48,275 nt of DNA from Succinivibrio dextrinosolvens DSM 3072 (GTDB taxonomy: Bacteria; Pseudomonadota; Gammaproteobacteria; Enterobacterales; Succinivibrionaceae): assembly GCF_900167015.1 (NCBI RefSeq), contig NZ_FUXX01000017.1, positions 1-48,275 on the forward strand, given 5' to 3'. Below the pieces are notes generated by a model that was not told where the DNA came from, ran no database searches, and saw only the letters and a program-made list of their open reading frames with translations. Shown one piece after another: positions 38,603 to 46,407 of this stretch (its first letter is position 1; each line of letters starts with the position of its first letter). Made by a program: the position numbers and the translations under genes.

Positions 38603-39826
38603 TTAGTTGTTGAAGACCTTAATTGAAGGCAGTACTTTTCCTGTTTTATCAAATAGGGCCTGATTCTCTCGAGCATTACCCTGCTGACAGTCTGCACCGC
38701 ACTTTATGTAGGCCATACCTGCAGGACTTGCCCAGCTTATTCCAGGAGCTGTCTTCCATGCAGCTTCCCAGTAGAAGAATCCGGTTCCGCCTGCTTTATC
38801 AACGTTCTCCATCAAATCTTTTAAATACTGATACTGACCGTTAACAGAAGCTTCGTATCCAGATTTTTTTACACCTTCAGCATCAATATCCTGAGCCAGA
38901 GAATCATCACTTTCCAGAGTATATGGGTAGCTTCCCTCTACAACCATTACCTCTTTGCCATACTGGTTCTTAACCCATTTGATATTGTCTGTCAGAGCTG
39001 AAATTGGACCATCCCACCAGGTGTACATGGACATACCAATTACATCAAAATCTACATCTCTCTTGGTTATTTCATCGAACCACCATTTAAAAGCGCCGTT
39101 ATCAGGCCCCTTTGCAAGATGCAGCATGATTTTTGAATCAGAACCAACAGCTTCCTTTACACCTTTAATTGCAGATTTTAAAAGCAGGCTTAAGCGATCA
39201 AACTCATGACCATCCCCTCCCCAGCTCTTGCCGTCAGGCCAGAGAATTCCAGAATTAACTTCGTTGCCAATTTGGACCATTTCTGGAGTTAAGCCAGCAT
39301 CCTTAAAAGTGGTCATAACATCCTTTGAATACTTATAAATGGCATCGTTAAGTTCTTCAAAAGACAAGTTCTCCCAGGACTTAGGCTTAAACTGTTTACC
39401 AGGATCAGTCCAGAAATCTGAATAATGGAAGTCTAGCAGCACCTTCATGCCAAGCTTTTTGGCTCTGCGAACAAGCTCAAGATCTGTAGCAAGATCATTG
39501 TTACCAGCACCGTATACATTTCCGTTCTGATCTTTTGGATCGACCCAGAGTCTTACACGGATATAGTTAATACCATTATCACGAAGGATCTTTAAACAAT
39601 CCTCAGCCTCACCCTTCTCATTTCTGTAGACAAAACCAGCCTGCTCCATTTCAATCAGAGTTGAAATATCTGCACCTTTGATGAAGTCTTTTGAAAGGTC
39701 AGCCTTTTGGAATGAAGATGATGTATGAGATAACATCTGTTCATTGTTGGTCTGAGTCATTTCACAACCGCACATTAGACAGGCAATAACAGCCGTAGTC
39801 AAAACCTTGGTTTTGATATTTTTCAT
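38603..39826 (-). CDS. ganB: GH53 endo-beta-1,4-galactanase lipoprotein
   Basis: It cuts beta-1,4-galactan side chains of pectin (type I arabinogalactan) into galacto-oligosaccharides. The lipoprotein signal ends at MCGC (Cys21), so the enzyme is membrane-anchored outside the cytoplasm. The GH53 pattern is clear: FIKGADISTLIEMEQAG, NGINYIRVRLWVDP, LLDFHYSDFWTDPGKQ, the acid/base Glu in VQIGNEVNSGILWP, and the nucleophile Glu in MVVEGSYPYT. It lies downstream of the two permease genes in the same operon. Whether it sits in the inner or outer membrane cannot be read reliably. Confidence 0.95.
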   Translation of the reverse strand: MKNIKTKVLTTAVIACLMCGCEMTQTNNEQMLSHTSSSFQKADLSKDFIKGADISTLIEMEQAGFVYRNEKGEAEDCLKILRDNGINYIRVRLWVDPKDQNGNVYGAGNNDLATDLELVRRAKKLGMKVLLDFHYSDFWTDPGKQFKPKSWENLSFEELNDAIYKYSKDVMTTFKDAGLTPEMVQIGNEVNSGILWPDGKSWGGDGHEFDRLSLLLKSAIKGVKEAVGSDSKIMLHLAKGPDNGAFKWWFDEITKRDVDFDVIGMSMYTWWDGPISALTDNIKWVKNQYGKEVMVVEGSYPYTLESDDSLAQDIDAEGVKKSGYEASVNGQYQYLKDLMENVDKAGGTGFFYWEAAWKTAPGISWASPAGMAYIKCGADCQQGNARENQALFDKTGKVLPSIKVFNN

Positions 39827-39879
39827 ATGATTATTTCCTTAAATATGTTTGTTTGAAGAGTAACTGTCTAGTTTTATGT

Positions 39880-40731
39880 TTAACCCTTTGAACCACCCGC
39901 AGTCAGACCTGATACAAAGAACTTCTGTAACCACAGGAATAGTAAGGCAACCGGTACAGAAATTAGTACCGCACCTGCAGCATAGGTGGTATAACTTGCG
40001 CCCATCTTCATGGAAACAAGGTTATAGAGGCCAATTGGTAAGGTGAATTGATCTGGAGTTCTTAAAATAGTTGTAGATAAAATGAAGTCGCCTAAAGGAC
40101 CTGTAAATGAAAACAGTGCAATTACAGCAATAATTGGCTTGGATAAAGGCATAATTATTTCAATGAAAATTCTGAAATGACCTGCACCATCCATTCTTGC
40201 AGATTCATCAAGATCACGAGGAATAGCATCAATGTAGCCTTTCATCAGATATGTATTCATTGGAATCATGCCACCAACATAAATCAGAACCAATGCAAGA
40301 TGACTGTTAACAAGACCTAACATCTGAGATAGAACAAAGATTGCAATCAGAGCAGAGAACTGAGGAATCATCTGCAGCAGAAGAAACAGGATAAGTCCAT
40401 TCTTTCTTCCAACGAAACGGAATCTTGAAAAAGAGTAAGCGGTAAAACTTACAAAAATCAGAGTCAGAATCATTGTGAAAAAACTGATCTTCATGGAATT
40501 TAAATACCAGGTTACATAGTCAACCTTGCCATTGAACAGATCTGCGTAATGCTCAAATGAAATATTCTTTGGAATGATTGAAGAACTCATCAGGCTGTTA
40601 CCAGGATTTAACGAGGCTCCAACAGTCCAGACTAAAGGGTATAGGATCAGAAGGCTTACAAAACCTACCAGAAGCCAGGTTAAAGTTAGTCGAATCTGAT
40701 TCTGACGCTTAATACTTCTTTTCTTATTCAT
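39880..40731 (-). CDS. ganQ: Galacto-oligosaccharide ABC permease, MalG type
   Basis: The 283-residue inner-membrane protein has six hydrophobic segments and the permease EAA loop ESARMDGAGHFRIFIEIIMPLSKPI, which contacts the ATPase. It matches the MalG/GanQ branch of carbohydrate permeases (IPKNISFEHYADLF near the N-terminus). It starts 13 bp after the MalF-type gene and is followed by GH53. The galactan substrate is inferred from context. Confidence 0.93.
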   Translation of the reverse strand: MNKKRSIKRQNQIRLTLTWLLVGFVSLLILYPLVWTVGASLNPGNSLMSSSIIPKNISFEHYADLFNGKVDYVTWYLNSMKISFFTMILTLIFVSFTAYSFSRFRFVGRKNGLILFLLLQMIPQFSALIAIFVLSQMLGLVNSHLALVLIYVGGMIPMNTYLMKGYIDAIPRDLDESARMDGAGHFRIFIEIIMPLSKPIIAVIALFSFTGPLGDFILSTTILRTPDQFTLPIGLYNLVSMKMGASYTTYAAGAVLISVPVALLFLWLQKFFVSGLTAGGSKG

Positions 40732-40744
40732 AATCTTTCCCCTA

Positions 40745-42061
40745 TTACCTCATTTCGTCATTCTTAAAGGCACTTGAGCGTCTGAACTGCCATAAAGCGA
40801 CACCAACCACGAATATTGAAAGAAGGATGGTAATTGCGGCTGCTACAGAGTACTGAGATGAACTCATTGTCAGCTTGTAAATCCATGACACCAGAATGTC
40901 AGTACCACCAGCATTTGAACCTGGTACTGCAGGACCACCGTTGTTGAATAGGTAAATAATATTGAAGTTGTTAAAGTTAAAGGTGTACTGAGTAATGATG
41001 ATTGGTGCAATTGAATACAGTACCAGCGGTAGAGTTATAGTTCTGAATTTTGTATATGAACTTGCTCCATCCATAGTTGCCGCTTCATATAGATCCTCAG
41101 GAATTGCCTGAAGAACACCTGTTGTCATTGCAAAGACAAATGGGAATCCAAGCCAGGTCTGCATTAAGATTAAAGCAGTCTTTGTCCAGAAAGGATCGGT
41201 CAGCCATGCTTTAGGCTCAATACCAAGCATAGGCAGAATGGTGTTGTTGATTACACCGAAAGAATCATTAAACATACCTGCAAACACAAGAATAGTTACG
41301 AATCCAGGTACCGCCCAAGGCAGAATAAAGATTGTTCTGATGATTCCCTTATATTTAAGATCCTTCTGGTTTACAACGATAGCCAGCATAACACCGACAG
41401 CACACTGCAGAGTTGTTGCAAGAACAGTCCATACTACAGTCCACTGCAGTACATCAAAGAATGTTGATCTCCATAGTTTTAATGCAAAGATGTTTTCAAA
41501 AACCTTTAAACCAACCCACTGAACAAGTTTTGCTGGAGGTGCGTTATAAAGATTGTAATTGGTAAACGCAATTGCAAAACCGAAAATGATTGGGAAGATT
41601 ACTACGAAAACCAGAATGATAAAGCCAGGAGCAATCATCAGATAAGGAAAACCGTTATCAAGCAGATTCTTGTACTGTCGTCTCAATGTATACAGCTGGC
41701 GACCTTCATCACGAACTTTACCGCAGACATAGCCGTCATGAAGGGCAACTCCCCACATACATAAAGCTAATAACACCATTAGAACGGTGATGATTCCTTC
41801 TGCCAGCAGGAATATGGAGTTATCTCTTGGAAGCACTTCGCCAAGGGTAACAAGTCCCCATAGACCGTGAGTAATCAGATCCTTACTGCAGCTGAAAAAA
41901 CTTACAAGAAAAACAAAAAAGATAAGCCCTTTGACAATCTGTCTGTTATAAAACTGACCGCCACCAGGGAAAATTCCACAGATTAGAGCTGTAATGGCGT
42001 GATTTGTTTTTATATTCATTATCATTGATGGAGTTGTTCCTACAGATTCCACTTTAATCAC
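40745..42061 (-). CDS. ganP: Galacto-oligosaccharide ABC permease, MalF type
   Basis: The 438-residue protein has about eight membrane segments and the EAA loop YEAATMDGASSYTKFRTITLPLV. An N-terminal extension (GIFPGGGQFYNRQIVKGLIFF) is common in the GanP/MalF group of Gram-positive type transporters. The start is uncertain: GTG at 42061 has AAGGA only a few bases away, while GTG at 42052 has that site at normal spacing. The upstream hairpin at 42072-42093 separates it from the binding-protein gene. Its partner is the MalG-type gene that follows. Confidence 0.92.
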   Translation of the reverse strand: MIKVESVGTTPSMIMNIKTNHAITALICGIFPGGGQFYNRQIVKGLIFFVFLVSFFSCSKDLITHGLWGLVTLGEVLPRDNSIFLLAEGIITVLMVLLALCMWGVALHDGYVCGKVRDEGRQLYTLRRQYKNLLDNGFPYLMIAPGFIILVFVVIFPIIFGFAIAFTNYNLYNAPPAKLVQWVGLKVFENIFALKLWRSTFFDVLQWTVVWTVLATTLQCAVGVMLAIVVNQKDLKYKGIIRTIFILPWAVPGFVTILVFAGMFNDSFGVINNTILPMLGIEPKAWLTDPFWTKTALILMQTWLGFPFVFAMTTGVLQAIPEDLYEAATMDGASSYTKFRTITLPLVLYSIAPIIITQYTFNFNNFNIIYLFNNGGPAVPGSNAGGTDILVSWIYKLTMSSSQYSVAAAITILLSIFVVGVALWQFRRSSAFKNDEMR

Positions 42062-42071
42062 CCTTCCTTTT

Positions 42072-42093
42072 AAGAGGGGATTTCTCCCCTCTT
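42072..42093 (-). promoter_or_regulatory. Intergenic hairpin between the binding-protein and permease genes
   Basis: AAGAGGGGA and TCCCCTCTT form a perfect 9-bp stem with a 4-base loop. Similar hairpins after malE-type genes protect the upstream mRNA or partly end transcription, so that binding protein is made in excess over permease. That role here is inference. Confidence 0.7.
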
Positions 42094-42106
42094 TTATAAT
42101 TTGCTT

Positions 42107-43318
42107 TTACATTCCAGAACGGAAAGCTTCAATCTGGTTGTTAATATGCTCAGTAGCACCTTCTAATGCTGATTTAACATCCTGCTTGTCTGTCACGATT
42201 AGCTGTAAAGCTGCATCAATAGGTCCCCAGACTTCAGACATTTCTGGAATAGAAGGCATAGGCTCAGCACGTGAAGCTTGCACTGCAATTGCAGAAGCAA
42301 TTGGATTCTCCTTGAATTTAGGATCGTTCATAACTTCCTTTACAGGAGGAATTTCCATGGTTTTCTCAAAACGGATTGCAGCATATTTAGGCTGATTGAT
42401 ATAGTTGATGAATTTCTCTGCCAGTTCCTTATCCTTAGACCAGGTTGAGACAACATAGCCTTTTACGCCCATAAATGAACTCATTGGCTGACCATTTGGC
42501 AGCTTAGGTAGAGGAACAACACCGAAGTTGATTCCTGCCTTCTGATATGGCTCTACAGCCCATGGTCCATTGATAACAGCAGCAGCCTTTTTCTCTGTAA
42601 ACAGAGAGTCAATTGCGTTTACACCGTTCTCACCGATAATACCGGTTGGGAATAAGCCATCCTTATAGAATTTCTTTATGTATGTCATTCCTTCAACAGC
42701 ACCGGCATTTGATAAACCTACATCTGTTGCGTCATAGTCTCCGCTATCATTTCTCTTGAATACATATGCGCCATAAGGTTTGATTGCACCATATACGTAA
42801 TAGGTAGAATCAAATTTAGCAAGTAAGCCATAATTACCGTCTTTGGTATGCTCTTTTGAATATGTGTAGTAATCCTCAAGATTCTCAAAAGGCTCTTTAA
42901 TAAGGTCTTTGTTGTAGAACATGGCAATTGTTTCAACAACTTTAGGTGCACCGTATACATTACCGTTGGTTGTAAAAGCAGATAAAGAAGATTCTGTGTA
43001 TATTTCCTTGTTTAGTTTATTTAGAGGAGAGATTAGATTCTGTACTACAGCAGCTCCAAGCTGATCATGAGGAATAACCATCACATCAGGACCGATACCT
43101 GCAGGTCCATCCAGGCGTAGTTTTTCAATCTGTGTTGTATAAGGCATTTCCTGAATCTTTACATCAACATCGAACTCTTTTTCAAAATCAGCTACAGCCT
43201 GTTCAATACCTTTAGATTTTTGAATATCTTCCCATACGCTTAATTCTGTTTTGGCATTAGCCATACCTGCAGAAATAATCATGGCTACAGAAAAAGCCAG
43301 TTTTGTAATATTTCTCAT
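42107..43318 (-). CDS. ganS: Galacto-oligosaccharide-binding protein (MalE type)
   Basis: The periplasmic protein delivers sugar to the permease. A signal peptide (MRNITKLAFSVAMIISAGMANA, cleavage after ANA) precedes a mature protein with MalE-like features: ELSVWEDIQKSKGIEQAVADFEKEF, GIGPDVMVIPHDQLG, and AAAVINGPWAVEPYQKAGINFGVVPLP. It is the first gene of the galactan operon. A lac-like operator lies 19-35 bp before the start and AAGGAGATATC gives a strong ribosome-binding site. The ligand is inferred from the GH53/GH42 neighbours; maltodextrin binding cannot be ruled out by sequence alone. Confidence 0.92.
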   Translation of the reverse strand: MRNITKLAFSVAMIISAGMANAKTELSVWEDIQKSKGIEQAVADFEKEFDVDVKIQEMPYTTQIEKLRLDGPAGIGPDVMVIPHDQLGAAVVQNLISPLNKLNKEIYTESSLSAFTTNGNVYGAPKVVETIAMFYNKDLIKEPFENLEDYYTYSKEHTKDGNYGLLAKFDSTYYVYGAIKPYGAYVFKRNDSGDYDATDVGLSNAGAVEGMTYIKKFYKDGLFPTGIIGENGVNAIDSLFTEKKAAAVINGPWAVEPYQKAGINFGVVPLPKLPNGQPMSSFMGVKGYVVSTWSKDKELAEKFINYINQPKYAAIRFEKTMEIPPVKEVMNDPKFKENPIASAIAVQASRAEPMPSIPEMSEVWGPIDAALQLIVTDKQDVKSALEGATEHINNQIEAFRSGM

Positions 43319-43336
43319 TGATATCTCCTTTATGTT

Positions 43337-43353
43337 TTGTGAACGTTATACAA
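43337..43353. promoter_or_regulatory. Candidate GanR operator before ganS
   Basis: TTGTGAACGTTATACAA lines up with E. coli lac O1 (TTGTGAGCGGATAACAA) at 12 of 17 positions. It lies 19-35 bp before the ganS start codon. The regulator in the locus has LacI-like recognition residues. Confidence 0.55.
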
Positions 43354-43482
43354 ATATATTAACAGATTGAAAACTAAAGATTTTATGCATTAACAGTGTT
43401 ATTCTTTCTGTATGTTGTTTTGTATAGTATTGCACATTTAAAAAGAATGGATACAAGATTTGTTTAAAAAGATGTATTTTTT

Positions 43483-43498
43483 TGGGATAACCATCACA
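43483..43498. promoter_or_regulatory. Candidate CRP (cAMP receptor protein) site
   Basis: TGGGA-TAACCA-TCACA matches the CRP consensus TGTGA-N6-TCACA at nine of ten core positions with correct spacing. It is central in the divergent control region, as expected for catabolite control of sugar genes. Confidence 0.5.
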
Positions 43499-43707
43499 CA
43501 AATGTATATTTTTGCACACAACAACTAGTCATTTATGTATATTTACAAACAACAAATGTTACGAATGATACATATCATACATTTTAAATGTTTAAATACA
43601 TACATTTTATATGTAATGTATATTCAAAAGTTTTACATATAATGTGAGTTGTCATAGTATATGTTAAATATATCTTGTTGATATACAAACAACATCGGAG
43701 ATTATTA

Positions 43708-44847
43708 ATGGCCAGTATCGAATTAAGAAATGTAACAAAAGCTTACGGCAAGGTTGTTACATTAAAGAATATAAACCTGCGTATTGAAGACGGTGAACTT
43801 GCTGTCTTCGTTGGACCCTCAGGCTGTGGAAAATCTACAATGCTCAGAATGATAGCTGGTCTTGAAGAAATTTCTGATGGAGAGCTGCTTATTGATAATG
43901 ATGTTGTAAATGATGTAACTCCAGCAGATCGCGGTGTTGCAATGGTATTTCAGTCATATGCTCTATATCCTCATATGACCGTTGCCGAGAATATGTCTTA
44001 CAGCCTGAAAATTCATAAAGTACCAAAAGATGTAATTAAATACGAAATTTCTAAGGTTGCAAAAGCTCTTCAGATAGAACATCTTCTTGACAGAAAACCA
44101 AAACAGCTCTCTGGAGGCCAGAGACAGCGTGTTGCTATTGGCCGAGCAATTGTAAGAAAACCAAAGGTCTTTACCTTTGATGAGCCTTTATCAAACCTTG
44201 ATGCAGAACTTAGAGTTGAAATGCGACTTCATATCGCAAGAATGCATCATGATATGAAAACAACCATGGTATACGTTACACACGATCAGGTTGAAGCAAT
44301 GACTCTTGCAGATAAGATTGTGGTTATGAACTTTGGTAAGGTTGAGCAGGTAGGATCTCCAATGGATCTTTACTACAATCCATGTAACAAATTTGTGGCC
44401 GGATTCATTGGCTCTCCTAAAATGAATTTTATTCCAACAGAGATAACCAAGGTTAATCAGAATTCAGTATGTGTGAAACTGGATGAAAACGACATTGAAC
44501 TTCCAGCTTTAACTTCTAACCTGAAAGTAGGAGATAAGGTGACAGTTGGTATTCGACCTGAATATATAACAGTAGGTTCATTACAGAAAGCACTTGAAGC
44601 TTATGGTGGTGAGCCAGGATTTACAATGTCGTTTGATTCTGACGTCGTAGAAAGACTTGGTAACAATACATACATATACGGAACCTGCTGCGGTCAGGAC
44701 AATTTTAAAGTTATTCTGCCTGGAGATGTTCATACAAAGCCACGTCAAACAACAACGGTATCAGCACTTATTAAAAATGTAATGCTCTTTGATGAAAACG
44801 ATGAGCGTATTTATCCGAATTTAGAAGAAAAATCAAAGAATTCTTAG
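43708..44847 (+). CDS. MsmX/MalK-type carbohydrate ABC ATPase
   Basis: It powers the sugar importer from the cytoplasmic side. The 379-residue protein has Walker [10 protein letters not shown], the Q-loop [12 protein letters not shown], signature [16 protein letters not shown], Walker [16 protein letters not shown], the H-loop THD, and a C-terminal regulatory TOBE domain. The start at 43708 (MASIELRNV) follows CGGAG; a longer frame from 43675 has no ribosome-binding site and adds 11 odd residues. It is transcribed away from the binding-protein operon. It probably serves GanSPQ and could be shared with other sugar importers. Confidence 0.94.
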   Translation: MASIELRNVTKAYGKVVTLKNINLRIEDGELAVFVGPSGCGKSTMLRMIAGLEEISDGELLIDNDVVNDVTPADRGVAMVFQSYALYPHMTVAENMSYSLKIHKVPKDVIKYEISKVAKALQIEHLLDRKPKQLSGGQRQRVAIGRAIVRKPKVFTFDEPLSNLDAELRVEMRLHIARMHHDMKTTMVYVTHDQVEAMTLADKIVVMNFGKVEQVGSPMDLYYNPCNKFVAGFIGSPKMNFIPTEITKVNQNSVCVKLDENDIELPALTSNLKVGDKVTVGIRPEYITVGSLQKALEAYGGEPGFTMSFDSDVVERLGNNTYIYGTCCGQDNFKVILPGDVHTKPRQTTTVSALIKNVMLFDENDERIYPNLEEKSKNS

Positions 44848-44880
44848 TTTACTCTAGTGTTTTGTTTGTATTAAGTTTTA

Positions 44881-44910
44881 GGGAGAGTCTGTCGGCTCTC
44901 CTTTCTTTAC
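44881..44910 (+). terminator. Terminator after the ABC ATPase gene
   Basis: GGAGAG (44882-44887) pairs with CTCTCC (44896-44901) with further pairing in the loop, followed by TTTCTTT. It lies 34 bp after the stop. Confidence 0.8.
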
Positions 44911-44974
44911 GCGTCTATGAATAACCTCTACTTAGAGAATCACGACATTGATTATCCAAGCAGAGGCCCTGCGA

Positions 44975-46045
44975 CTATTTTTCAAGAAGATTTGCAGCTT
45001 CTCTTAAAGCTTTTACAAGATTCTTTACATTTGAATTGCGCAGATTGGTATTGGCAGTAGATTGTCTGATTACCAGCGTAGTTGGCAGAACAGATGAAGC
45101 TTTTGGCTCATTCTCATTGATTAGTTTAGAGATCGTAAGCTTGCACTGCATATCTCTGTCAAGATGAACGGAGGTTAGTGGAGGCAGATAAAAAGCACTG
45201 TCCTGATAGTCATCGTAGCCTATAACAGATACATCTTCCGGTACAGAAAGATTATTCTGACTTAGTGCGCTTATTGCGCCTAGTGCCATCTGATCGTTTG
45301 CAACAAGAATAGCAGTAAAATCGCGATTATCTCTGAGCATTTTTAGGGTGGCAAGATATCCACTCTGAGTTGACCAGTCTCCCCTCTCAAAACATACTTC
45401 CTCAAGATTGTTAATTCTAATGCCCTCTCTCCAGCATTTTAATCTTGATTCGGATGAAGAAATTCCTTCAGGGCCCGCAAGAATTGCAATTTTATGATGT
45501 CCAAGTTCTCTTAGGTGAGAAACAGAAAAAAGAGTTCCGTCAGCAGGGTTGAAGGTCACATTAAACACAGGACAGTAAGGATCGACATCAATAAAAATCA
45601 AAGTGACATCAGGGAATTCCTCTGTAAGCTTTATGGCATCACTTGAATCTACAGGCATATTGATTACAACTTTAGTAATTATCTGAGCCTTTAGTTCTAA
45701 AATCGCGTCAGAAATACTCTGATAATCGTTAGCAGATGCAAGAGTTAATGCAATATGATAACCAGCCTCCAGAGCATATTTTCTGCATAAAGACGATACT
45801 TCAGTGACTGCAACGGATGGAACAGAAGTATTTACTATTCCAATAACATTGCGATCCTTTTTTGCCAGCTGCTGAGCTAAAAGATTTGGCACATATTTTA
45901 ACTCTGCAATTGCATTCTCAATTTTTTCCTTTGTGGAAGGAGATACATTACAAGAGTTGTTCAATACTCTTGAAACTGTCTGATACGAGACGCCAGCTTT
46001 TTTAGCCACATCCTGCATCGTTACTTTCTTGTTTTTATCTTCCAT
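44975..46045 (-). CDS. ganR: LacI-family repressor of the galactan locus
   Basis: The 356-residue protein has an N-terminal helix-turn-helix VTMQDVAKKAGVSYQTVSRVLNN, then the hinge helix (ELKYVPNLLAQQLA) and a periplasmic-binding-like sensor domain (VSVIGYDDYQDSAFYLPPLTSV). The recognition helix has YQT..R in the same positions as E. coli LacI (SYQTVSR), predicting the same operator half-site TTGTGAGC. Candidate operators of that kind occur in front of ganS, the porin gene and the gene itself. The likely inducer is a galactose-containing sugar. It ends with a C-terminal stretch of about 25 helical residues. Confidence 0.93.
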   Translation of the reverse strand: MEDKNKKVTMQDVAKKAGVSYQTVSRVLNNSCNVSPSTKEKIENAIAELKYVPNLLAQQLAKKDRNVIGIVNTSVPSVAVTEVSSLCRKYALEAGYHIALTLASANDYQSISDAILELKAQIITKVVINMPVDSSDAIKLTEEFPDVTLIFIDVDPYCPVFNVTFNPADGTLFSVSHLRELGHHKIAILAGPEGISSSESRLKCWREGIRINNLEEVCFERGDWSTQSGYLATLKMLRDNRDFTAILVANDQMALGAISALSQNNLSVPEDVSVIGYDDYQDSAFYLPPLTSVHLDRDMQCKLTISKLINENEPKASSVLPTTLVIRQSTANTNLRNSNVKNLVKALREAANLLEK

Positions 46046-46068
46046 TTATTTGTTCTCTAAAATAGTAA

Positions 46069-46085
46069 TTGTGGCCGTTATTATA
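46069..46085 (-). promoter_or_regulatory. ganR -10 box overlapped by a candidate operator
   Basis: On the minus strand TATAAT (46085-46080) is a consensus -10 box, with AGTCAA 17 bp upstream as a weak -35. On the plus strand the same bases read TTGTGGCCGTTATTATA, sharing TTGTG-N2-CGTTAT with the site in front of ganS. Binding here would block the ganR promoter, i.e. autorepression. Confidence 0.5.
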
Positions 46086-46306
46086 CATTACCCTGTTAAT
46101 TTTTGACTAAATTAATACACATTGTGAGCAAATATATATTTGTTTCTTTTAAAACTGTTAACTAACTCATTAAAATTAAAGATTTATTTTTAGTACTCTT
46201 GTTTCATATCATGTATACAGTATTACAAAAATATGTATAATTAAATACAAAAAATATCTAAAAATTTTTGATTAAGATCATATTTTCCATTTATTTCATT
46301 TGCAGA

Positions 46307-46334
46307 TTGATTTATTTAATATGAATATTATAAC
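46307..46334 (+). promoter_or_regulatory. Sigma-70 promoter of the porin gene
   Basis: TTGATT (46307-46312) and TATAAC (46329-46334) are separated by 16 bp. The symmetric operator starts at the next base, so transcription would begin inside it. Confidence 0.6.
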
Positions 46335-46354
46335 AAATGTGAGCGTTCACATTT
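46335..46354. promoter_or_regulatory. Symmetric lac-type operator of the porin gene
   Basis: AAATGTGAGCGTTCACATTT is a palindrome with perfect 8-bp arms around GCGT. It matches the symmetric lac operator AATTGTGAGCGCTCACAATT at 16 of 20 positions, including the whole TGTGAGCG core. It covers the start of transcription, the classical place for repression. The arm spacing (TGTGA-N4-TCACA) excludes a standard CRP site. Confidence 0.75.
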
Positions 46355-46407
46355 TACTGAGTGTTTTAATACAGTCTTTTAAACAAACATCAAGTAACAA
46401 TTTAATT

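Larger units (their letters stand above)
43319..43707. other. Divergent control region of the galactan operon and its ATPase gene
   Basis: About 390 bp, very AT-rich. It holds the lac-like operator at 43337-43353 and a CRP-like site at 43483-43498. Several repeated motifs of the ATGTAT/ATACAT type follow at 43500-43690, including TACATTTTAAATGT and TACATTTTATATGT, and a TATAAT box lies at 43638-43643 on the ATPase side. Confidence 0.55.
46046..46407. other. Divergent control region between ganR and the porin gene
   Basis: About 360 bp, AT-rich, with no gene. It contains the ganR -10 box and operator (46069-46085), and the porin promoter and operator (46307-46354). A lone TTGTGAGC half-site occurs at 46122-46129. 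Confidence 0.6.

Noticed and set aside
46335-46354. CRP site at the porin promoter
   Set aside because: The arms TGTGA and TCACA are spaced by four bases rather than six; the LacI-type operator reading fits better.
46300-46407. Longer porin start from TTG
   Set aside because: It would translate through the promoter and operator and put 36 residues before a perfect signal peptide.
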